Below, in pieces: positions 1 to 7,330 of a DNA stretch of 15,172 nt. Numbering within the stretch: position 1 is the first letter of the stretch; every line of letters starts with the position of its first letter. The stretch comes from Nitrosomonas sp. UBA6494. Its GTDB lineage: Bacteria > Pseudomonadota > Gammaproteobacteria > Burkholderiales > Nitrosomonadaceae. The DNA lies in the NCBI GenBank assembly GCA_002435335.1, contig DJMI01000064.1, forward strand, positions 1 to 15,172, written 5' to 3'. The position numbers and the translations under genes were made by a program. Below the pieces are notes generated by a model. The model made no database searches. It saw nothing but the letters and a program-made list of their open reading frames with translations, and was not told the DNA's origin.

Positions 1-22
1 CTTTCGTCAAGTCATTTGTCAT
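1..22 (-). CDS. 5' end of an unidentified gene, cut by the window edge
   Basis: An ATG at 22 on the minus strand opens a frame reading M-T-N-D-L-T-K before the window ends. An AAGGTG ribosome binding site lies five bases upstream. It follows pilG in the same direction after about 160 AT-rich bases (23-185), which contain several TATA-like hexamers but no -35/-10 pair I can defend. By analogy with known pil-chp clusters the gene could be another chemosensory component such as a CheW-like PilI, but seven residues cannot show this. Confidence 0.35.
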
Positions 23-185
23 AAATACACCTTACTTACAATCACTCGACTAGGCTTCTCATCGATTTCGCTAGATAAGATTACAAATATAACATTTATT
101 CGATATATTCTGATCTGAATAAATTTTTCTGCATCAATACAAAATTACCAATAATATTTTAATATCAATTAGATATAAAAATATT

Positions 186-581
186 TCATTGTTTTTTTGA
201 AACATGAACTCGTATTATGCTCAATAACCCTTCCTTAGTAAACGGTTTAGCCAAATATTCGTCTGCTCCCGCCATTCTGCCTCGTGCTTTATCAAATATT
301 CCATCTTTGCTGGATAACATAATGACAGGAATTGATTGATATTCTGGATTATTTTTGATCAATGCGCACGCCTGATAGCCATCCAACCGTGGCATTGTGA
401 TATCAACAAAAATAATATCCGGCTTATTCTCAACAATCTTGGACATTGCTTCAAAACCGTTCTCAGCAGATATAATTTCACAGCCAAATGGCTTCAAGGT
501 AATTTCGGTGCTTTTCCTTACGGTATTACTATCATCAATGATCATCACCCTGATACCCTTTAACAGATTCGAATTTTCCAC
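186..581 (-). CDS. pilG: PilG-type response regulator of the twitching-motility (Chp) system
   Basis: A stand-alone CheY-like receiver domain with no output domain. It keeps the acidic pair DD (residues 16-17), the phospho-acceptor Asp60 in VDITMPRLDG, the switch Ser in MLSSKD and the conserved Lys in LAKPF. The stretches MPRLDGYQ-CALIKNN and VIMLSSKDG-FDKA are characteristic of PilG, which in Pseudomonas receives phosphate from ChpA and controls type IV pilus extension through cyclic AMP. Start choice: GTG at 581 has GGGGA six bases upstream and gives a short N-terminus like that of Pseudomonas PilG; an in-frame GTG at 587 is possible but sits directly on that site. It lies about 45 bases after trkH on the same strand, so it probably shares that transcript. 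The pilus-specific identity is strong; the downstream partners fall outside the window. Confidence 0.88.
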   Translation of the reverse strand: MENSNLLKGIRVMIIDDSNTVRKSTEITLKPFGCEIISAENGFEAMSKIVENKPDIIFVDITMPRLDGYQACALIKNNPEYQSIPVIMLSSKDGIFDKARGRMAGADEYLAKPFTKEGLLSIIRVHVSKKQ

Positions 582-627
582 CGCCACTCCCCATGATTAT
601 TTACAAACAATTCTGACAAACAACCAT

Positions 628-2085
628 TCATTTTCTCCAAAATGCAGGTGTAAAAATTGCCAAAACAGTAAAGAATTCCAATCGGCCAAGCAACATGGCA
701 AAACTACAGATCCATATCTGTAACTCTGTTAAAGATGCATAAGTGGTCGCGGGTCCAATATTTCCCAAACCTGGACCAAGATTGTTTATACATGCTACCG
801 CAGCCGAAAAGGCAGTCATAAGATCCAAACCACTTAAGGATAAAGCGAGTGTCATCAGCACTATGCTCGCGGTATACACAAATAAAAACACCAACACTGC
901 CAAAATAACCCGACTGGCTAACACATTTCTACCTAATTTGGCCGGGATTATTGCGTTCGGATGCATGATCGTAATAATTTCCCGATAGACTTGCTGATAT
1001 AAAATACGCGCACGTATCATTTTAATTCCGCCACCGGTGGATCCGGACGAGGTACAAAAACCGGATAAAAACAATATCCAAAGCAATACAAACAAAGGCC
1101 ACACACTATAATCTGTATTGCTGTATCCAGCTGTTGTTGCCACAGAAACGATATTGAAAGCAGCGTATCGCAATGCAACCAAGGGATCGGTATAGACTCC
1201 GACATGCCATAAATAAGCTGCCAATCCAAGGCAACTGATTAGCAAAATCATGACAAACCAACCGACCTCTACATCATACCGATACGGAACAATGCTTTTC
1301 GCGCGCCATGCTAGAAAATGCGTTGAAAAATTAATTCCTGCCAACAGCATAAAAACAATTGCAACCGACTCAATCAACGGAGAATCCCAATAACCGAAGC
1401 TTGCATCGTGCGAAGAAAAACCACCTAAACCAAGCGTTGTGAAGGCATGCATTACAGCATCTAACCAATCCATGCCAGCCCATTGGTACGCAAAAACACA
1501 AACTAACGTCAAACAGGCATAAATTGCCCATAATCCTTTAGCTGTTTCAGCAATACGCGGCGTTAATTTATTTTCTTTCATCGGCCCCGGTATTTCGGCA
1601 TTCAACAATTGCCGCCCACCAACACCAAGTAACGGCAAAATAGCCACTGCTAACACGATTAACCCCATTCCACCAAGCCAAACTATTTCACAGCGCCACA
1701 AATTGATCGAAGGCGGTAGAGCATCTAATCCTGACAAAACTGTACCGCCGGTAGCCGTCAGTCCTGAAACTGCCTCAAAATAAGCCATACTGATACTCAA
1801 TTCCGGCAGATAAAACAATAACGGTAACATGGCAAATACCGGCAACCCCGACCAAACCAATACTACCAACAAAAATCCATCTTTAGTTTGCAATTCCCGC
1901 TGAAAACGCCGAGTAAGCAACCACATCACTAATCCACTGCCAAAGGTAATGAGTATGGCTCGTTCAAATACTGAATGTGATCCGTCTCCATTCCACAAAG
2001 CCAATCCTAACGGGATAGACATGGTCAGACCGAACACCAGGATCATCTTTCCCAGCACGTTCACAACAGTAAAAAAACGATTCAT
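628..2085 (-). CDS. trkH: Trk potassium uptake system membrane subunit TrkH
   Basis: Polytopic inner-membrane K+ translocating subunit, 485 residues, close to the E. coli length of 483. The four selectivity-filter loops of the Trk/Ktr/HKT superfamily are visible: TATGGT (about 110-115), TTLGLGGF (about 216-223), ATTAGYS (about 316-322) and NNLGPGLGN (about 434-442). The conserved GSTGGGIK loop (about 348-355) and the C-terminal GRLEFFTVL segment are also present. The start is ATG at 2085, 11 bases after the trkA stop, so the two subunits are almost certainly co-expressed. Transport is expected to be gated by TrkA binding nucleotide on the cytoplasmic face. Nothing looks truncated. The last codons overlap a small out-of-frame reading frame that leads toward pilG. 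Confidence 0.96.
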   Translation of the reverse strand: MNRFFTVVNVLGKMILVFGLTMSIPLGLALWNGDGSHSVFERAILITFGSGLVMWLLTRRFQRELQTKDGFLLVVLVWSGLPVFAMLPLLFYLPELSISMAYFEAVSGLTATGGTVLSGLDALPPSINLWRCEIVWLGGMGLIVLAVAILPLLGVGGRQLLNAEIPGPMKENKLTPRIAETAKGLWAIYACLTLVCVFAYQWAGMDWLDAVMHAFTTLGLGGFSSHDASFGYWDSPLIESVAIVFMLLAGINFSTHFLAWRAKSIVPYRYDVEVGWFVMILLISCLGLAAYLWHVGVYTDPLVALRYAAFNIVSVATTAGYSNTDYSVWPLFVLLWILFLSGFCTSSGSTGGGIKMIRARILYQQVYREIITIMHPNAIIPAKLGRNVLASRVILAVLVFLFVYTASIVLMTLALSLSGLDLMTAFSAAVACINNLGPGLGNIGPATTYASLTELQIWICSFAMLLGRLEFFTVLAIFTPAFWRK

Positions 2086-2096
2086 GTGCTAGCAGA

Positions 2097-3539
2097 TCAC
2101 AGAAAACCGACAGTCACTTGAAACAATTTTTCAACTGCGCGAATCATTTTTCGATTGATAACAAAAACAATCACATGGTCGCCGGATTCAATCACAGTAT
2201 CATGATGCGCAATAATTACTTGCACAGTTGACACCTCCGCAAGCGCGCTAGACTCCTCGGTCGATTCGCTTAACAAATCATCCGATTTCGGCAAACCACG
2301 CACAATTGCACCAATAGTTGCACCTTTCGGTAAATCTATTTGTTCGATGCGTCGCCCCACTACCTTGGATGACTTGGCATCACCGTGAGCAACCAATTCC
2401 AATGCCTCCGCTGCTCCGCGCCGCAAGCTGTGCACTGCTTCCACATCGCCATGACGCACATATGCCAATAATGAACCTATCGTTACCTGCGCCGGTGAAA
2501 TTGCAATATCGATACCGCTGCTTTGCACCAAATCGACATAAGCGCGACGATTGATCAACGCAATGACCTTATGCGCGCCCATGCGTTTTGCTAGCAAAGC
2601 CGACATGATGTTATTTTCATCATCGTTGGTCAGCGCACAAAACATATCCATTTCGGCGATATTTTCATCTTCCAGCAAAGTCTCATCTGTAGCATCGCCA
2701 TTTAGAACCAAAGCACCATTAAGTTCACCCGCTAGGCGTTCGCAGGCTTCATAATTGCGTTCAATGATTCGAACTTGATAATCCTTCTCTAAAGCCATCG
2801 CCAATCGTCTACCGATTTTTCCACCTCCTGCGATCATCACATGCTTAACCGGTTTATCCATTTTGCGTAATTCACGCATTACGGTTCGAATATCCTTGGT
2901 TGCTGCGATAAAAAATACTTCATCGCCTTCCTCGATAATAGTATTACCTTCCGGAATAATCGGACGATCCTTACGAAAAATCGCCGCCACTCGCGAATCG
3001 ACATTCGGCACATGCTTGCGGAGTTCTTGCAACTGTTGTCCCACCAATGGCCCACCTCGAAGTGCACGAACAGCCACCAAGCTGACCTTACCGGAGGCAA
3101 AGTCCAGCACTTGCAATGCCTCCGGAAACTCAATCAGCTTTTCGATATATTCCGTCATGATTTGCTCAGGAGAAATAGCAAAATCGACGCAAAAATTCGT
3201 ATCAGAAAAAATTTCTGAATGCATCAAATATTCGGTAGACCGGATGCGCGCGATTTTGGTCGGTGTATTAAACAAAGTCGCAGCGATTTTGCAAGCAACC
3301 AGATTAGTTTCATCATGCTCAGTGACTGCCAGCACCATATCCGCATCCGGGGCTCCTGCATTGATCAAAACCGATGGATACGAAGCGTTGCCGACCACAG
3401 TACGCAAATCCAGTCGATCCTGCAGTAACGCCAATCGTTTCGGATCGGTATCGACAATGGTTATATCGTTAGCTTCACTCACTAAACTTTCGGCAACCGA
3501 CGATCCCACCTGCCCCGCACCCAGAATGATAATCCTCAA
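2097..3539 (-). CDS. trkA: Trk potassium uptake system NAD-binding regulatory subunit TrkA
   Basis: Cytoplasmic peripheral subunit that gates TrkH. It has two RCK units: Rossmann folds start with GAGQVG (residues 7-12) followed by an acidic residue at the end of strand 2 (VD, 29-30), and with AGGGKIG (237-243) followed by IIE (258-260). Each is followed by a TrkA_C domain (around 140-225 and 365-475). Length is 480 against 458 in E. coli; the difference is explained by an insertion of about 25 residues, rich in Ser, Glu and Asp, at about 416-440 inside the last TrkA_C domain, between VRG and VIIAHHDTVIESGDH. The start is an unusual TTG at 3539 with AGGGGA five bases upstream; the ATG slightly further up runs straight into a stop. 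It begins nine bases after the phosphatase gene ends. Confidence 0.96.
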   Translation of the reverse strand: MRIIILGAGQVGSSVAESLVSEANDITIVDTDPKRLALLQDRLDLRTVVGNASYPSVLINAGAPDADMVLAVTEHDETNLVACKIAATLFNTPTKIARIRSTEYLMHSEIFSDTNFCVDFAISPEQIMTEYIEKLIEFPEALQVLDFASGKVSLVAVRALRGGPLVGQQLQELRKHVPNVDSRVAAIFRKDRPIIPEGNTIIEEGDEVFFIAATKDIRTVMRELRKMDKPVKHVMIAGGGKIGRRLAMALEKDYQVRIIERNYEACERLAGELNGALVLNGDATDETLLEDENIAEMDMFCALTNDDENNIMSALLAKRMGAHKVIALINRRAYVDLVQSSGIDIAISPAQVTIGSLLAYVRHGDVEAVHSLRRGAAEALELVAHGDAKSSKVVGRRIEQIDLPKGATIGAIVRGLPKSDDLLSESTEESSALAEVSTVQVIIAHHDTVIESGDHVIVFVINRKMIRAVEKLFQVTVGFL

Positions 3540-3548
3540 TTACATCCC

Positions 3549-4337
3549 CTAGTCTTTCTGATTTTCGCGAACCCAGTCACGCCACTGTTTGAACAAACCG
3601 TGATCAATTGCAGCAATCACCGAGCGCCGCCACGGAGAGCCTGCCCAATAATCGTCGTTGTCGAAACCGCACATATTGCCGCCCGCTTCGGCAAGTATCA
3701 GCGAACCGGCAGCGTAATCCCATGGTTTTTGTCCACCGTGCAGATACAAATCAAAATATCCCGCTGCGGTATAGCACCATTCCAAAGCGCATGCTCCAAA
3801 ATTTCGCTGCGATGCATAAGGTGGATAAGCTGCGACTTTTGCCGCCAATTTTCGATCTAATCGCTTCAAATCCACATTTGCTGTGGCACTTTGCATCGAG
3901 GGTACAAATTTCTTAATCGGCAATGCGATACCGTTGACAAAAGCACCGCCACCTTTAGTCGCATAAAACATCTCGTCTGTTACCGGACTATAGATCACAC
4001 CCAACACACCTCGACCTTGTTCCATGAATGCCACTGAAATGGCAAAATAAGGCAAGCCGTTGAAAAAATTTGATGTACCGTCGATCGGATCAATACTCCA
4101 CAGTCCATCCTTCCCTTTCTCCCATTGCGCCTCTTGCTCTTGCTCGGACATCTCCTCGCCCATCACCGCCGCTGGACATATCTCTTGCAATCGATCAAGC
4201 AAAGCCTGCTGTGCTGCGACATCGGCTTCAGTAAAAAAACTACCGTCCATCTTGAATTGTCGATCCACTTGCATATAGCGCGGCATCACAACTTGTTGCG
4301 CAACTTCCCTGACTACCTGAATGACTTGTTCCAGCAC
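3549..4337 (-). CDS. Inositol monophosphatase family phosphatase
   Basis: Mg2+-dependent, Li+-sensitive-type sugar phosphatase fold. The metal-binding motifs are complete: GEE (residues 60-62), the DPIDGT signature (83-88) and WDYAAG-LI-AEAGG (about 206-220). The substrate could be inositol 1-phosphate, histidinol phosphate, a sugar bisphosphate or 3'-phosphoadenosine 5'-phosphate; the sequence does not decide, and it does not read as a plain SuhB orthologue. I choose GTG at 4337: it has GGAG five bases upstream and its first base is the last base of the preceding gene's TAG (TAGTG), a classic coupled start. A frame-extending ATG at 4355 has no ribosome binding site and would add six residues. 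With the GTG start the protein is 262 residues, normal for the family. Confidence 0.9.
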   Translation of the reverse strand: MLEQVIQVVREVAQQVVMPRYMQVDRQFKMDGSFFTEADVAAQQALLDRLQEICPAAVMGEEMSEQEQEAQWEKGKDGLWSIDPIDGTSNFFNGLPYFAISVAFMEQGRGVLGVIYSPVTDEMFYATKGGGAFVNGIALPIKKFVPSMQSATANVDLKRLDRKLAAKVAAYPPYASQRNFGACALEWCYTAAGYFDLYLHGGQKPWDYAAGSLILAEAGGNMCGFDNDDYWAGSPWRRSVIAAIDHGLFKQWRDWVRENQKD

Positions 4338-4897
4338 TATGACTCCACACGCCATTTAATTGAGCAACCAATGCTCGGAATCTGTTCTTCGGGTCCTTTC
4401 CCGGTTTTCGCTACCTGCAACATCGCTTCAAATAAATCACGACGCACATCCGCGGGAGCCGCTTCCTTGCGCGATGCATCCAAACGTCCGCGATATTGCA
4501 ATTCCAATCGATTATTGAAACCGAAAAAATCCGGTGTACAAACTGCACCGTATTTCTTGGCAATTTCCTGCGTCTCATCCCACACATAAGGAAAAGGATA
4601 ATTCAATTGCTTGGCTACTAAGACCATATTATCAAACGAATCTTCCGGATAATCTGCCGGATCGTTCGACATTATTGCAATTGCATTAATCCCATGTGAC
4701 CTTAATTCATTAACATCGCGAATGATGCGATCTTGCACCGCTTTCACATAGGGACAATGATTGCAAATGAACATAATTAGCAACCCATTTTCCCCATTGA
4801 CCGACGCCAAGTTATAGCGCTTACCATCTACACCAAGCAAATCAAAATCAATCGCTTTCCAGCCGAAATCGCACACTGGCGTTTCCAAACTTGCCAT
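4337..4897 (-). CDS. Thioredoxin-like (AhpC/TSA-type) protein with CNHC motif
   Basis: 186-residue thioredoxin-fold protein with no signal peptide, so probably cytoplasmic. It belongs to the widespread redoxin subfamily recognised by ICNHCPYV (Cys45 and Cys48 as the CxxC pair), a third Cys before the cis-Pro position in GAVCTPDFFGF (Cys120), and a C-terminal IGCSIKW tail with a fourth Cys (178). The precise electron donor and substrate of the subfamily are not established as far as I know; a thiol reductase or peroxidase-like role is inferred from the fold. The start is ATG at 4897 with GGAG nine bases upstream. It is the first gene of the minus-strand cluster leading into the phosphatase, trkA, trkH and pilG, and shares its last base with the phosphatase start. 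Confidence 0.85.
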   Translation of the reverse strand: MASLETPVCDFGWKAIDFDLLGVDGKRYNLASVNGENGLLIMFICNHCPYVKAVQDRIIRDVNELRSHGINAIAIMSNDPADYPEDSFDNMVLVAKQLNYPFPYVWDETQEIAKKYGAVCTPDFFGFNNRLELQYRGRLDASRKEAAPADVRRDLFEAMLQVAKTGKGPEEQIPSIGCSIKWRVES

Positions 4898-4969
4898 TTT
4901 GCAAAACTCCTATTTAAAAAATGAAAAACTTTATTTGGCATCGCTATCAAATATGCCTGTTGCTTAGCA

Positions 4970-4982
4970 TGCTATATTATCA
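4970..4982. promoter_or_regulatory. Candidate divergent promoters with overlapping extended -10 elements
   Basis: The 128-base gap between the thioredoxin-like gene (minus) and rsmE (plus) contains an extended -10 on each strand over the same bases: TGCTATATT at 4970-4978 on plus and TGATAATAT at 4982-4974 on minus. Neither has a convincing -35, as is usual for extended -10 promoters. If both are used, the two polymerases would compete for one site. Confidence 0.3.
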
Positions 4983-5025
4983 TGAGTCTATTTAACGAAT
5001 TTACCACCTACCCATCTGCCCCATC

Positions 5026-5772
5026 ATGCATGCCCGCTTTTATCATCCCGAAAATATTAGCATCGGTCAGTCTATTGCCTTATCAATCGACAATAGTCAC
5101 CATGCATTACGAGTACTACGATTGAAAGCTGGCGATGCCATAACCTTATTTAATGGACAAGGTGGAGAATACGTCTCTCATATTGAAACCAGCGCTAAAT
5201 CCGCCGTTACAGTTCAAGTCATGGAATATTTTACTCATGACCGTGAATCTCCACTCACGATCGAATTGACACAAGCGGTATGCGTTAACGAAAAAATGGA
5301 TTGGATTATCCAAAAAGCCGTAGAACTGGGCGTATCCCACATCCAACCAGTAATCACCCAACGCAGCATTGTGCACTTATCCAGTGAACGCGCCACCAAA
5401 CGACTGCTACACTGGCAAAAGATTATTATTGCCGCATGCGAGCAATGCGGCAGAAATCGATTGCCACGTATTGAACCGCTGATGACTTTACAAGAATGGT
5501 TAAGCCGTAAAAAAATAATGACTTCTGATTGTGAAATGCGCCTAATGCTCTCCACTCATACCGACAAAAAATTGCGTGACATATCGCCACTGTCCGCCGA
5601 GACTGGTATTGTAATCTGCGTCGGTCCTGAAGGAGGATTTACAGCAGAAGAAGAAAAGGCAATGTCACACACACAATTTACACCAGTGCACTTAGGAAAA
5701 CGCATTTTTCGCACCGAAACCGCTGCATTAGCTGCTATTGCAGCACTGCAAACCCTGTGGGGAGATTTTTGA
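5026..5772 (+). CDS. rsmE: 16S rRNA (uracil-1498-N3)-methyltransferase RsmE
   Basis: SPOUT-class methyltransferase that makes m3U1498 in 16S rRNA of the assembled 30S subunit, using S-adenosylmethionine. At 248 residues it has the usual length. Diagnostic C-terminal knot motifs are present: VGPEGGFTAEEE (about 199-210) and LGKRIFRTETAALAAI (about 223-238). The N-terminal PUA-like part includes the FYHPENI and HALRVLRLKAGD stretches. The mid-protein KMDWIIQKAVELGV block is also typical. The ATG at 5026 has no recognisable Shine-Dalgarno sequence, so translation may be weak. It ends two bases before the preferred start of argA; the pair is probably an operon. Confidence 0.96.
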   Translation: MHARFYHPENISIGQSIALSIDNSHHALRVLRLKAGDAITLFNGQGGEYVSHIETSAKSAVTVQVMEYFTHDRESPLTIELTQAVCVNEKMDWIIQKAVELGVSHIQPVITQRSIVHLSSERATKRLLHWQKIIIAACEQCGRNRLPRIEPLMTLQEWLSRKKIMTSDCEMRLMLSTHTDKKLRDISPLSAETGIVICVGPEGGFTAEEEKAMSHTQFTPVHLGKRIFRTETAALAAIAALQTLWGDF

Positions 5773-5774
5773 TT

Positions 5775-7103
5775 ATGACGACTGGTATCACTGAGTTTGT
5801 TGCTTGGTTCCGTTCCGTAGCACCCTATATACATACATTCCGCAATAAAGTTTTCGTGATCTGTTTCAGCGGCGAAATGATTACCGACGACAATTTTGTC
5901 AACTTTATTCACGACATCAATCTACTCGCCAGCCTGGGAGTACGCTTAGTACTGGTACACGGCGCCCGGCCTCAAATACAACTGCGTCTCGACGAATCGC
6001 AACTGGAAACACAAACAGTAAATGGAATGCGCGTGACCGACCCCGCCGCACTGCAATGTGTCAAGGAATCGGTCGGTCGCGTACACCACGAAATCGCTGC
6101 GCTCTTGTCGATGGGATTACCAAATTCTCCGATGGCAAACGCCGCAATCCGTGTCACCAGTGGTAACTTTGTTACTGCCTGCCCGCAAGGGGTAATCCAA
6201 GGCATTGATCTGATGCACACCGGCAAAGTACGCAAAATTAATGCACCCGCTATCCATTCGCGACTAGAACAAGGTGATGTGGTATTAATCTCACCGCTTG
6301 GTTATTCACCCACCGGTGAGATTTTCAACTTGACGATGGAAAATGTGGCTACCGAGACCGCCATCGCATTGCGCGCTGAAAAACTGATTTTTCTGCTTGA
6401 TACCCCCATACCGCCGCTGGATGAAAAAATGGCGTTCCCACGCGAACTTACCGCAGAAGAAATGAAGCCCTTACTAAAAAATAACAAAAAGAAAATACCA
6501 TTATCGGACAACGCCCGGCTGGCACTGCAAAGCGCCACCAGAGCCTGTGAATTCGGCGTCGCTCGAACCCATTTGATCAGTCGGGAAACCGACGGTGCCA
6601 TGCTGCAAGAACTATTCACGCACAACGGTATTGGCACCATGATCACACAAGAGACATTGCAAGCACTGCGCAAGGCTGAAATCGAAGATGTCGGCGGCAT
6701 TCTGCTATTAATCGAGCCACTCGAAGCTGAAGGCATTTTGGTACGCCGCGGACGCGAACTGCTGGAAATCGAAATCGATCGCTTCATTGTGTTCGAACAT
6801 GACAATGTCATCCTTGGCTGTGCCGCACTTTACCCGTTTCCTGAAGAAGATGCCTGCGAGCTCGCTTGCTTAGCAATCCATGCTGATTATCGCAATCAAG
6901 GGCATGGCAATCGCTTACTTAAATACCTAGAGAATCAAGCCATTAGCATGGGGTTTCACAAATTATTCGTTCTAACCACGCACGCAATGCATTGGTTCAT
7001 AGAACACGGTTTCAAACAAGTAACACCGGCAGAATTACCAGGAACAAAGAAAAATTTGTATAACTATCAACGGAAGTCAAAAGTATTATGCAAGAAGCTG
7101 TAG
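5775..7103 (+). CDS. argA: N-acetylglutamate synthase ArgA (amino-acid kinase + GNAT fusion)
   Basis: First enzyme of arginine biosynthesis: acetyl-CoA + L-glutamate to N-acetylglutamate. The N-terminal amino-acid-kinase-like domain (about 15-280) shows FVICFSGE and VHGARPQI (about 61-68); in this family it binds arginine as feedback inhibitor. The C-terminal GNAT domain (about 295-435) contains DIGGILLLI-like and ALYPFPEE segments, the acetyl-CoA loop RNQGHG (about 372-377) and the terminal YNYQRKSKVL block shared with E. coli ArgA. I choose ATG at 5775, ten bases after GGGGAG: it gives 442 residues against 443 in E. coli. The frame is open back to a GTG at 5757, which would overlap rsmE. 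All landmarks look intact. Confidence 0.96.
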   Translation: MTTGITEFVAWFRSVAPYIHTFRNKVFVICFSGEMITDDNFVNFIHDINLLASLGVRLVLVHGARPQIQLRLDESQLETQTVNGMRVTDPAALQCVKESVGRVHHEIAALLSMGLPNSPMANAAIRVTSGNFVTACPQGVIQGIDLMHTGKVRKINAPAIHSRLEQGDVVLISPLGYSPTGEIFNLTMENVATETAIALRAEKLIFLLDTPIPPLDEKMAFPRELTAEEMKPLLKNNKKKIPLSDNARLALQSATRACEFGVARTHLISRETDGAMLQELFTHNGIGTMITQETLQALRKAEIEDVGGILLLIEPLEAEGILVRRGRELLEIEIDRFIVFEHDNVILGCAALYPFPEEDACELACLAIHADYRNQGHGNRLLKYLENQAISMGFHKLFVLTTHAMHWFIEHGFKQVTPAELPGTKKNLYNYQRKSKVLCKKL

Positions 7104-7135
7104 TTTTTGAATTTTTTTCATGAAGATATCGCTTG

Positions 7136-7246
7136 TTACAACGTTTTCTTGAAAAATTCGAGCAGAAATTGATATAGATACGTCCCACCATAAGCGATAG
7201 CCACAATCATTAATAGCGCAGCGGCGCCATGTAAAATTTTATCCAT
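7136..7246 (-). CDS. 36-residue single-helix membrane protein
   Basis: A short frame convergent with argA and easily missed. ATG at 7246 is preceded by AAAGGA eleven bases upstream. The product starts MDKILHG, runs through a hydrophobic segment (about residues 7-29, AAALLMIVAIAYGG then TYLYQFLL) and ends in a basic FFKKTL tail. One transmembrane helix is expected, and the C-terminal lysines would favour the C-terminus in the cytoplasm. A promoter candidate sits just upstream at 7288-7316. I do not recognise the family. It could be a small subunit or regulator of a membrane complex, but nothing in the sequence names a partner; the nearest same-strand neighbours upstream are the acetyltransferase and two polytopic membrane proteins. 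Conservation in relatives would settle whether it is real. Confidence 0.6.
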   Translation of the reverse strand: MDKILHGAAALLMIVAIAYGGTYLYQFLLEFFKKTL

Positions 7247-7287
7247 TTTTATTCAATTCCTTTCGACAAATCAATTCGGGAACTCGT

Positions 7288-7316
7288 AAAATAGTGCATA
7301 TACCAAACGATGGCAA
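7288..7316 (-). promoter_or_regulatory. Sigma-70-like promoter candidate for the 36-aa membrane protein
   Basis: On the minus strand, TTGCCA (7316-7311, five of six matches to TTGACA) is separated by exactly 17 bases from TATTTT (7293-7288, four of six matches to TATAAT). A start near 7281 would leave a leader of about 35 bases before the ATG at 7246. It lies in the gap between the acetyltransferase stop and the small frame. Confidence 0.45.
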
Positions 7317-7330
7317 GACCGATCCGTGTT

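Noticed and set aside
1029..1045. Palindrome CCACCGGTGG within trkH
   Set aside because: It encodes the strongly conserved GSTGGG loop of TrkH and is only 10 bases long, so coding constraint explains it.
2863..3552. 229-codon plus-strand frame opposite trkA
   Set aside because: It is fully antisense to an intact, motif-complete trkA, has low-complexity Ser/Arg composition typical of antisense frames, and has no family resemblance.
6302..6811. 169-codon minus-strand frame opposite argA
   Set aside because: Antisense shadow of a complete ArgA, Ser-rich and without recognisable domains.
7105..7161. Imperfect inverted repeat (GAATTTTTTTCATGAAG against CTTGAAAAATTC) after argA as a bidirectional terminator
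   Set aside because: The stem is almost all A-T, needs a bulge and a mismatch, has a long loop, and part of it lies in the small coding frame.
7249..7299. 16-codon frame just upstream of the 36-aa membrane protein, open further back with hydrophobic residues
   Set aside because: There is no start codon before the internal ATG, no ribosome binding site, and the region is better explained as promoter and leader for the small gene.
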